From Caulobacteraceae bacterium (GTDB lineage Bacteria > Pseudomonadota > Alphaproteobacteria > Caulobacterales > Caulobacteraceae), in NCBI GenBank assembly GCA_003136615.1, contig PLFA01000070.1:1286-6365 (forward strand): DNA of 5,080 bases, given 5' to 3'. The stretch's first letter is position 1. Every line of letters starts with the position of its first letter. The notes under the pieces were generated by a model that saw only the letters and a list, made by a program, of their open reading frames with translations, had not been told where the DNA came from and made no database searches. Position numbers and translations under genes: made by a program. Shown in pieces: positions 1 through 5,080 of the stretch.

Positions 1-290
1 GGCTTCAGCTGGTCGGGATTGATCGACTCGCCCTTCAAACGGTTCAGGATCTGATCAGACGAGCGCTGGTGGCCGCCCACCAGGGTCAGGGCCAGACTCA
101 AAGCCAGAAACATGCTGAAGAGGATCCAGGTCACACGGGTGAGGAGGTCGCCCGCCCCCCGCGTGGTGATCAGGCCCGTCGGGTTACCCCCGCCGCCGAG
201 AGCGCCGCCCTCGGAGCGCTGCAGAAGCACTACGCCGATGAGCGCCAGGCAAACCACGATATTCAAGCTGAGGAGGAGGCCAAGAAGCAT
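1..290 (-). CDS. secG: Preprotein translocase subunit SecG (3' end cut by window edge)
   Basis: SecG is the small non-essential inner-membrane subunit of the SecYEG protein-export channel. It assists SecA-driven translocation. The minus strand from the ATG at 290-288 gives 96 residues before the window ends. The protein opens MLLGLLLSLNIVVCLALIGV, which is the first membrane helix (about residues 3-22). The SecG signature follows: LLQRSEGGALGGGG (about 22-35), then TTRGAGDLLTR (about 42-52). A second membrane helix spans about 54-72, and a hydrophilic tail (GGHQRSSDQ onward) continues out of the window. Two helices joined by a glycine-rich loop match the family. An in-frame stop two codons upstream (294-296 on the plus strand) fixes the ATG as the start. 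No strong Shine-Dalgarno sequence is visible. The gene lies 113 bp downstream of tpiA on the same strand, a tpiA-secG order that I recall from alphaproteobacteria. The identification is firm; the C-terminal length is unknown. Confidence 0.93.
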   Translation of the reverse strand, partial: MLLGLLLSLNIVVCLALIGVVLLQRSEGGALGGGGNPTGLITTRGAGDLLTRVTWILFSMFLALSLALTLVGGHQRSSDQILNRLKGESINPDQLK

Positions 291-345
291 GACTTAAATA
301 CGGGTCTTTCGCGTCTCACGGACGAGCGTCGGGAAGGAAGCGCGC

Positions 346-375
346 TCTATAGACCCCAAGAGGCGCCATCCACAA
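346..375 (-). promoter_or_regulatory. Possible secG promoter
   Basis: On the minus strand the tpiA-secG gap contains TTGTGG (plus-strand 370-375), an 18-nt spacer and TATAGA (plus-strand 346-351). This resembles the -35 and -10 boxes of a housekeeping sigma factor. Initiation would be near 339, giving a leader of about 50 nt before the secG ATG. The remainder of the 113-bp gap shows no hairpin followed by a T run, so secG could equally be transcribed by read-through from tpiA. The call rests on motif similarity alone. Confidence 0.27.
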
Positions 376-403
376 GGAACCCGCGGCGCTTCGGAGCGGA
401 CCA

Positions 404-1153
404 TCAGGCCGCCGCGATGATCTCCAGGAAATCCGCCGCCGCCAGGGACGCGCCGCCGACGAGGGCGCCGCCCACCTCGGCGATCCTCAGAATCTCCGCT
501 GCGTTGTCGGGCTTCACGGAGCCGCCATACAGGATGCGCACCCGAGCCCCCTGTTCGCCGAAACGCGCTCTAAGCACTCGCCTTATGGCGTCATGCACGT
601 CGGCGATTTCATCCGAGCTTGGGGTGACGCCTGAGCCGATGGCCCAGACCGGCTCATAAGCCACGCTAAACCGTGCGCCGGCCAGGCGATCGGGCAGCGA
701 CGCCGCGAGTTGACCCTCGACCACGGGCGCCGCCCTGCCCGCCTCGCGATCCTCCCTGTGTTCGCCCACGCAGACGATGGGCTCGAGCCTCGCGCGAAGA
801 CTGGCGACCACCTTGGCCGACACCATCGCATCGGTTTCCCCATGCAAGGTGCGCCGTTCCGAATGCCCGAGGATCACCAGCCGCGCTCCCGTATCCGCCA
901 GCATCTCGGCGGAAATATCTCCGGTGAACGCCCCTGAAGCCTCACAGTGGCAATCCTGCCCGCCCAACTCCACGCGACTGCCCATGAGCATATGGGCGGC
1001 CTGGGCCAGGAGGGTCGCCGGCGGGCATACGGCCACTCGGGCCGGGCTTGGGTGGTTCGCCAAACCGTCCGCCAGAATGCGCAATTGGTCGAGCTGCGCG
1101 CAGAGCCCATGCATCTTCCAATTGCCGGCGATGAAGGGAGCTGTGGCGGCCAA
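404..1153 (-). CDS. tpiA: Triosephosphate isomerase
   Basis: This cytoplasmic (beta/alpha)8-barrel enzyme interconverts dihydroxyacetone phosphate and glyceraldehyde 3-phosphate in glycolysis and gluconeogenesis. The 249-residue length is standard. Catalytic and binding residues are all present: N11 and K13 in AGNWKMHG, the electrophile H97 in LVILGHSERR (92-101), and the catalytic base E167 in AYEPVWAIGSG (165-175), which leads into flexible loop 6. The phosphate-binding LYGGSVKPDN lies at 208-217 and the C-terminal GALVGGASL at 229-237. GGQD (64-67) is also typical. The start is TTG at 1153-1151. It is chosen because the next methionine (residue 14) would remove N11 and K13, because no ATG or GTG is seen in frame in the roughly 60 bases checked upstream, and because AGGGA sits six bases upstream of it. 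The stop is TGA at 404-406. The gene diverges from the ppiD-like gene and precedes secG on the same strand. The only oddity is the rare start codon. Confidence 0.97.
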   Translation of the reverse strand: MAATAPFIAGNWKMHGLCAQLDQLRILADGLANHPSPARVAVCPPATLLAQAAHMLMGSRVELGGQDCHCEASGAFTGDISAEMLADTGARLVILGHSERRTLHGETDAMVSAKVVASLRARLEPIVCVGEHREDREAGRAAPVVEGQLAASLPDRLAGARFSVAYEPVWAIGSGVTPSSDEIADVHDAIRRVLRARFGEQGARVRILYGGSVKPDNAAEILRIAEVGGALVGGASLAAADFLEIIAAA

Positions 1154-1159
1154 ACTTGA

Positions 1160-1164
1160 TCCCT
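1160..1164 (-). promoter_or_regulatory. Ribosome binding site supporting the TTG start of tpiA
   Basis: On the minus strand AGGGA (1164 down to 1160) lies six bases before the TTG at 1153. It is the best Shine-Dalgarno match in the leader and decides in favour of the TTG start. Confidence 0.6.
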
Positions 1165-1181
1165 GAATGTCGATGTCGGCC

Positions 1182-1196
1182 CGGAGGCGCCCTCCG
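1182..1196. repeat. Perfect 6-bp inverted repeat in the tpiA leader
   Basis: CGGAGG (1182-1187) and CCTCCG (1191-1196) are exact inverted arms around the three bases CGC. The element lies between the putative tpiA -10 (1225-1230) and the tpiA start (1153), so it would be transcribed in the tpiA leader and could form a short GC-rich hairpin. No T run follows on either strand, so it does not look like a terminator. In such GC-rich DNA a 6-bp match can also arise by chance. Confidence 0.35.
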
Positions 1197-1202
1197 CGTT
1201 GC

Positions 1203-1231
1203 TTGCGGGGGAGCCGCCCCCTCCACTATAC
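1203..1231 (+). promoter_or_regulatory. Putative promoter for the ppiD-like/trpE/trpG transcription unit
   Basis: TTGCGG (1203-1208) and CTATAC (1226-1231) are separated by 17 bases. The extended -10, ACTATACC, partly resembles the Caulobacter housekeeping form GCTANAWC. Initiation would be near 1238, about 50 bases before the ATG at 1290. The -35 is partial. The assignment rests on motif similarity, the spacing and the lack of another AT-rich core in the 136-bp gap. Confidence 0.4.
1225..1230 (-). promoter_or_regulatory. Putative -10 element for tpiA
   Basis: Read on the minus strand, 1230 down to 1225 is TATAGT, a five-of-six match to TATAAT. It would give a tpiA leader of about 65 bases. 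The -35 position (plus-strand about 1248-1253) reads GATGGC, a poor match. This promoter may therefore be weak or activator-dependent, or the resemblance may simply mirror the plus-strand -10 that occupies the same bases. Confidence 0.3.
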
Positions 1232-1289
1232 CGCGCCACTCGGCGACGCCATCGGGCGCGCATTCAAAGCTTAGGCCTCTTCACCGAAC

Positions 1290-3239
1290 ATGACCGGCAC
1301 GCTGCGCTCCTCGGCCCGCAATCCCATCGGCATCGCGCTGATGGGCGCTCTGACGCTTGTCTTCCTTCTCCTGGGTGTGGGCGGCGGACAACGGATGCCC
1401 GATATCCTGAGCGGCGCCAAAGCCGACTCCGTCGTCTCGGCGGGGGAACATGTAATCTCCGCCACTGAATATAAGTCGATCTTCGATCAGCAGAAAAAGC
1501 GTCTGGAGCAGCAGTCCAACCAGACCTACGCCACCGACTTTCTCGTGAAAAACGGCTTCGACCAGGAAATCATCAACCAGATGTCCATGGATCAGGGGGA
1601 CGCTGAAATGCTTCGCCGCGCGGGCATAAAACCCGCCCCCGGTCTCATCGACGATCAGATCAAGAAGATCCCCTTCGCCTTCGACAAGGTCACCGGCAAG
1701 TTCAGCGCCGCGCAATTCACCCAGTTCCTGGCCTCCCAAGGCCTGACCCTTCGCCAGGTTCAAAATGACTTCACCGACGAGCTGGCTGAGCGCCATTTCG
1801 GGCTGGCCCTGTCGGCTGGGTTCCAGATGCCTCGCGCCTATTCAGCGATCAACGCGATCGCCGCCCTCGAGAATCGCAACGTCAGCTATTTCTTCCTTGA
1901 TCCGCACATCATTCCCCCGCCGGCGCCCCCGACCGACGCTCAGCTCACCGCCTTCATGAAGGCGCATGCCGCGGAACTGACACGGCCAGAAATGCGCACC
2001 ATCACGCTGGCGCGTTTCTCGGCGGCCAGTCTCGCCTCGTCGGTGAAGATTGATGAGAGCCAGATCGAAAAGGAGTTCAACGCCCGCAAGGCGTCCTTGA
2101 GCGCGCCCGAGAGTCGGACTGTGATCCAGATCCCCGTGAAGACGGCGGCGCAGGGCGCTCAGGCGGTCCAACGTCTCGCCAAGGGCGAGTCGGCCGCAGC
2201 TATCGCCAAGTCCTTCGGGGTGGATCCGATCACCTATGTCGACAAGACCCAGGATGGGATCGCCGACCGTAAGCTGGGGACTGTCGCTTTCTCGCTAAAG
2301 CCGGATCAACCCCAGGGGCCGGTTCAAGGCGATCTCGGCATGGCTGTTCTGGAGGTGACCAAGATCACGGCCGCCAAGGCGGCAAGCCTGGCGGATGCGC
2401 GGGCCAAGATCGAGGCCGATCTTCGCCAGAAGGCGGCGCAAGACAAGGCCTATGCCATGAGCGAGGCCTTTGATCAGGCCCGCCAGGGCGGCGCCAATAT
2501 AGCCGCGGCGACGCAGAAGGCCGGAGCGGCGCCGGTGACGATTGGACCCTTCACCGCGACGGGCCTGGGAGAAGACGGAAAGCCTATTCCAGTCCTTAAC
2601 GACCAGATCACCAAGGCGGCCTTTTCCACCGGCGCGGGGGAAGACACCGATATCGCGGATGCGGGTCCCGGCGACTATTTCGCCTTGCATGTGGACCGCG
2701 TGTCCCCCCCGTCCCTGCCGCCATTGGATCAGGCGCGGCCCAAACTGACCCAGGCCTATATGGCGGACACGGTGCGGACCGCTTTTCGGGCACGGGCCGA
2801 AGCGCTGCAGAACGACATCCGCGCGGGCAAACCCATCGACGCGGTCGCCGCCAGCGTAGGCGCCCATGTGGTGCGCCTGAGCGATATCCAGCTCATTAAG
2901 GCCCAGCAATATCAGAACCTTGGCCGGGACTTTCTGAATGCGGTCTTTACCGTTAAGGCGGGCGAAACCTTCGCCGTCGGCGCTCCAGGCGGGGCCTTTG
3001 TCGCCAAGCTGGACAGCGTGCGTCCTGGCGATCCCACCCTGACCGCGGCGGTCGCGAACGCTGTGCGCGGCAAGCTCTCCCAGGATTACCTTCGCGACCT
3101 CATGGACACGTCCAAGCGGGCCGCTGAAAAAGAAGTGGGCGTGAAGGTCAATATGAAGCTAGCGCGGCAGACCTTGGGCGTTGATCAGGACACGACGACG
3201 CCGGGCGCGCCAGCGAAGGCCGCCGGCAAGGCCCAGTGA
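1290..3239 (+). CDS. ppiD: Membrane-anchored SurA/PpiD-type periplasmic folding factor with a degenerate parvulin domain
   Basis: The 649-residue protein has the PpiD architecture. A short basic N-terminus (R6, R10) precedes one membrane helix (about 12-31), which predicts a cytoplasmic N-terminus and a large periplasmic part. A SurA_N-like chaperone domain follows (about 45-190). Its segment GKFSAAQFTQFLASQGLT (136-153) resembles the segment after FQVDG in E. coli PpiD as I recall it. A proline-rich linker (PPPAPPTD, 209-216) leads to a parvulin-like region (about 275-360) that lacks the GGD(L/M)G motif and the usual active-site histidine and cysteine. PPIase activity is therefore doubtful; E. 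coli PpiD is also reported to lack it. Two further modules resemble the end of the parvulin region (about 441-533 and 548-620), and the tail (634-649) is rich in Ala, Pro and Lys. Family members assist newly exported proteins near the Sec translocon. The ATG gives the expected anchor, although the ribosome site is weak. The stop overlaps trpE. Confidence 0.88.
   Translation: MTGTLRSSARNPIGIALMGALTLVFLLLGVGGGQRMPDILSGAKADSVVSAGEHVISATEYKSIFDQQKKRLEQQSNQTYATDFLVKNGFDQEIINQMSMDQGDAEMLRRAGIKPAPGLIDDQIKKIPFAFDKVTGKFSAAQFTQFLASQGLTLRQVQNDFTDELAERHFGLALSAGFQMPRAYSAINAIAALENRNVSYFFLDPHIIPPPAPPTDAQLTAFMKAHAAELTRPEMRTITLARFSAASLASSVKIDESQIEKEFNARKASLSAPESRTVIQIPVKTAAQGAQAVQRLAKGESAAAIAKSFGVDPITYVDKTQDGIADRKLGTVAFSLKPDQPQGPVQGDLGMAVLEVTKITAAKAASLADARAKIEADLRQKAAQDKAYAMSEAFDQARQGGANIAAATQKAGAAPVTIGPFTATGLGEDGKPIPVLNDQITKAAFSTGAGEDTDIADAGPGDYFALHVDRVSPPSLPPLDQARPKLTQAYMADTVRTAFRARAEALQNDIRAGKPIDAVAASVGAHVVRLSDIQLIKAQQYQNLGRDFLNAVFTVKAGETFAVGAPGGAFVAKLDSVRPGDPTLTAAVANAVRGKLSQDYLRDLMDTSKRAAEKEVGVKVNMKLARQTLGVDQDTTTPGAPAKAAGKAQ
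2115..2369 (+). other. Degenerate parvulin (rotamase) region of the PpiD-like protein
   Basis: Residues about 276-360 align by eye with the parvulin domain of E. coli PpiD. RTVIQIPVKTAAQGAQAVQR corresponds to its RTRYSIIQTKTEDEAKAVLD, and GPVQGDLGMAVLEVTKI corresponds to its GVIKSSVGFLIVRLDDI. Between them the GGDMG-containing stretch is replaced by a shorter one, roughly FGVDPITYVDKTQDGIADRK. The canonical catalytic histidines and cysteine are not visible. The comparison is from memory of the E. coli sequence, not from a computed alignment. Confidence 0.6.
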
Positions 3240-4774
3240 CGGATACGGTGGCGGGCGCGCCGTCGGAGGTGGCCTTCGCGGCGGTCTATGAGTCTGGGCG
3301 GGCGCAGCTCTTGTGGCGCCGGCTGATTGAAGATCTGGAAACGCCTGTCTCGGCCTACTTAAAAATCGCGCATGGCAAGCCCTACGCCTTCCTCTTCGAG
3401 AGTGTGGAGGGCGGCGCCTGGCGGGGCCGGTATTCGATAATCGCCATGAACCCCGACCTCGTCTGGCGTTGCCGGGGCGAGCGGGCGGAGATCGCGCGGG
3501 GTGACGAGGGTAGCCTCGGCGACTTCAACCCGGAAGCGGTCGGCAGCCTGGAGTCCCTGAGGAATCTCATCGCCAGCTCGCGCATGGAGATTCCCGAGGG
3601 CCTCCCGCCCATGGCGGGGGGTATCTTCGGCGTGCTGGGATATGACATAGCGCGGCTGGCCGAACGTCTTCCGAATGTGAACCCAGATCCCCTCGGGCTT
3701 CCGGACGCCGTCATGATCCGTCCATCGATTGTCGCAGTGTTCGACGCCATCGCCCAGGAGATCGTTCTGATCACCACGGTGCGTCCTGGCCCACAGTCCC
3801 CCGAGCAAGCTTTCGCGGCGGCTCAAACGCGTCTGGACGCGGTCGTCGCGGACCTCGCCAAGCCGCTCCCGGGTTCGGCCAGGCCAAATGAGAACACCAA
3901 ACCGGCGGACCCCTTGGCCTCTCCCGTGGACCGGGGCGCCTACGGGGAGATGGTCGACAAGGCCAAGGCCTATATTCGCGCGGGCGATATTTTTCAGGTG
4001 GTCCCCAGCCATCGCTTCGCCATGCCCTTTGCCCGGGACCCCTTTGCGCTCTACCGGTCTCTGCGCCGCACCAACCCCTCACCCTTTCTTTTCTATCTGG
4101 CCTATCCGGAGTTCACCCTGGTCGGATCCTCGCCGGAGATTCTGGTGCGCCTCCGGGATGGAAAGATCACCATTCGCCCCATCGCCGGGACGCGGCGGCG
4201 GGGCGTGACCCCGGCCGAAGATTTGGCCTTGGAGGCCGAACTCCTCGCCGATGAGAAGGAACGGGCCGAACATCTGATGCTCCTGGATCTAGGCCGCAAC
4301 GACGTCGGCCGGGTCGCGATGCTGCGCGACGAAGGCCGTAACAGCCAGGTGGTCCCGCCGCGCGTGCGGGTCACCGAGAGCTTCAAGATCGAGCGCTACA
4401 GCCACGTCATGCACATTGTCTCCAATGTGGAGGGCGACGCGCCCGAGGGCCTCGATCCGGTGGACGTGCTCATGGCCGCCCTCCCCGCCGGCACCCTGTC
4501 TGGAGCCCCCAAGCTCCGGGCCATGGAGATCATCGATGAGCTGGAAAGCACCAAGCGCGGCGTGGTCTATGGCGGCGCCGTGGGCTATTTTGGTGCCGAT
4601 GGCTCTGTCGACACCTGCATCGTGCTAAGGACAGGCCTCATCAAGGACGGCGTCCTGCACGTCCAGGCGGGGGGCGGCGTGGTGGCGGATAGCGATCCGG
4701 ACGCGGAATATGAGGAAACCCTTCACAAGTCGCGCGCCCTGGCCCGGGCGGCGGCGGAGGCGTGGCGATTCTGA
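3236..4774 (+). CDS. trpE: Anthranilate synthase component I (TrpE)
   Basis: TrpE converts chorismate to anthranilate using ammonia supplied by the glutamine amidotransferase TrpG, the first committed step of tryptophan synthesis, in the cytoplasm. The 512-residue length is normal. The N-terminal domain contains LFES (53-56) and RGRYS (64-68), in the region that forms the tryptophan feedback site together with NPSPFLFYL (280-288). The chorismate-binding domain shows GSSPEILVR (297-305), PIAGTRRRG (315-323), EHLMLLDLGRND (345-356), ERYSHVMH (386-393, catalytic-type H390), PAGTLSGAPK (417-426), YGGAVGY (445-451) and QAGGGVVADSDP (477-488). PIAGT rather than PIKGT separates it from the para-aminobenzoate enzyme PabB. 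The GTG start at 3236 overlaps the upstream TGA as GTGA; AAGG (3228-3231) lies only four bases before it. An in-frame GTG at 3248 is an alternative start. Translational coupling to the ppiD-like gene is likely. No leader peptide precedes it, so feedback inhibition is the only control the sequence suggests. Confidence 0.97.
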   Translation: MTDTVAGAPSEVAFAAVYESGRAQLLWRRLIEDLETPVSAYLKIAHGKPYAFLFESVEGGAWRGRYSIIAMNPDLVWRCRGERAEIARGDEGSLGDFNPEAVGSLESLRNLIASSRMEIPEGLPPMAGGIFGVLGYDIARLAERLPNVNPDPLGLPDAVMIRPSIVAVFDAIAQEIVLITTVRPGPQSPEQAFAAAQTRLDAVVADLAKPLPGSARPNENTKPADPLASPVDRGAYGEMVDKAKAYIRAGDIFQVVPSHRFAMPFARDPFALYRSLRRTNPSPFLFYLAYPEFTLVGSSPEILVRLRDGKITIRPIAGTRRRGVTPAEDLALEAELLADEKERAEHLMLLDLGRNDVGRVAMLRDEGRNSQVVPPRVRVTESFKIERYSHVMHIVSNVEGDAPEGLDPVDVLMAALPAGTLSGAPKLRAMEIIDELESTKRGVVYGGAVGYFGADGSVDTCIVLRTGLIKDGVLHVQAGGGVVADSDPDAEYEETLHKSRALARAAAEAWRF

Positions 4775-4823
4775 TTTTTGGACGCCTCGCCCCTTCCCGA
4801 TAACGCTTCCCTAGGCCCGCTAT
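4775..4823 (+). other. trpE-trpG intergenic spacer
   Basis: The 49-bp gap begins with a five-T run (4775-4779) right after the trpE stop, but no hairpin precedes it, so it does not look like a terminator. No clear promoter is visible. The gap contains only the weak AGG ribosome site of trpG. Co-transcription of trpE and trpG is the simplest reading. Confidence 0.5.
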
Positions 4824-5080
4824 ATGATCCTCGTCATCGACAACTATGACAGCTTCACCTTTAACCTCGTTCACTATCTGAACGATCTGGGCGCCCCCAC
4901 GCGGGTGATCCGCAATGACGCCATGAGCGCGGACGCCGCTCTGGGCCTTGCGCCCAAGGCAGTCCTCCTATCGCCTGGGCCCCGCGCGCCGGATCAGGCG
5001 GGCATCTGCCTGGACCTCATCGCCCAGGCGCCGGAAACCCTTCCCATCTTGGGCGTGTGCCTCGGCCATCAGGCGATCGG
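4824..5080 (+). CDS. trpG: Anthranilate synthase component II, glutamine amidotransferase (TrpG/PabA type, 5' part only)
   Basis: This class I glutamine amidotransferase releases ammonia from glutamine for TrpE. The 85 complete codons in the window begin MILVIDNYDSFTFNLVHYL, the classic N-terminus of TrpG/PabA. SPGPRAPDQAG (50-60) is the conserved SPGP(x)xPDxAG block, which contributes the oxyanion hole. GVCLGHQ (77-83) contains the nucleophile C79. An in-frame TAG four codons upstream (4812-4814) fixes the ATG at 4824 as the first possible ATG, and AGG at 4813-4815 offers a weak ribosome site eight bases before it. The gene follows trpE by 49 bp on the same strand. The catalytic His and Glu of the triad would lie beyond the right edge. 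TrpG and PabA are close relatives and in many bacteria one protein serves both TrpE and PabB; the neighbourhood favours the trp role. Arg54 in SPGPR is a variable position. Confidence 0.94.
   Translation, partial: MILVIDNYDSFTFNLVHYLNDLGAPTRVIRNDAMSADAALGLAPKAVLLSPGPRAPDQAGICLDLIAQAPETLPILGVCLGHQAI

Noticed and set aside
69..659. Plus-strand open frame of 196 codons across secG, the gap and the tpiA 3' end
   Set aside because: It is antisense to two well-supported genes, its translation is low-complexity and Arg/Pro/Ala-rich, and no family is recognisable. This is a typical GC-rich shadow frame.
1154..1289. Possible trp leader peptide or attenuator upstream of the ppiD-like gene
   Set aside because: No short frame with clustered TGG codons on the plus strand and no terminator/antiterminator pair was seen in the 136-bp gap.
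1281..1796. Minus-strand open frame of 171 codons at the 5' end of the ppiD-like gene
   Set aside because: It mirrors the N-terminal anchor and SurA_N-like region of the real gene and has no motif of its own.
2295..2909. Minus-strand open frame of 204 codons inside the ppiD-like gene
   Set aside because: It is antisense to a complete coding gene whose protein shows family architecture throughout. The antisense product shows no recognisable motif.
3359..4012. Minus-strand open frame of 217 codons inside trpE
   Set aside because: It is antisense to conserved TrpE sequence, with no recognisable domain. It is best explained by high third-position GC.
4775..4779. Five-T run after trpE as a possible intrinsic terminator
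   Set aside because: The bases before it (end of trpE) do not form a GC-rich hairpin, and trpG follows within 49 bp on the same strand.
1..5080. GANTC (CcrM-type methylation) sites, for example at 25-29, 95-99, 1425-1429 and 4138-4142
   Set aside because: The sites are scattered within coding sequence, and those noted are not placed in the promoter gaps. No regulatory meaning can be supported.

Overview
This window looks like a chromosomal housekeeping segment of a GC-rich alphaproteobacterium. It most resembles Caulobacterales (Caulobacter or Phenylobacterium type). That placement is inferred from the base composition, the protein sequences and the gene neighbourhood (tpiA-secG diverging from a ppiD-like gene followed by trpE and trpG). 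No database comparison was possible.

Layout: two genes lie on the minus strand. tpiA (triosephosphate isomerase, 1153 down to 404) is followed after 113 bp by secG (SecYEG translocon subunit, 290 down to 1), which runs off the left edge. A 136-bp divergent intergenic region (1154-1289) separates tpiA from the plus-strand genes. It carries one AT-rich core, CACTATACC, that can be read as a -10 element in either direction, and a 6-bp inverted repeat in the tpiA leader. On the plus strand lie a membrane-anchored SurA/PpiD-type periplasmic folding factor (1290-3239), then trpE (anthranilate synthase component I, 3236-4774) overlapping it by 4 bp, and after 49 bp the first 85 codons of trpG (glutamine amidotransferase component II, from 4824), which runs off the right edge.

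How the genes work together: TrpE and TrpG form anthranilate synthase, the first committed step of tryptophan synthesis from chorismate. TpiA is a central glycolysis/gluconeogenesis enzyme. SecG assists protein export, and the PpiD-like protein is expected to act on newly exported polypeptides at the periplasmic face of the Sec translocon. Two export-related genes therefore flank the divergent promoter region in separate transcription units, which may be coincidence. All three complete genes have intact reading frames. I see no mobile element, CRISPR array, tRNA, rRNA or sign of recent horizontal transfer. Coding density is high and no stretch over 300 bp lacks a gene.

I found no convincing previously undescribed system. 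The points most worth a second look are the degenerate parvulin domain and three-module C-terminal half of the PpiD-like protein, the GTGA coupling that appears to place trpE under the ppiD promoter without a leader peptide, and the possibly shared divergent -10 element.
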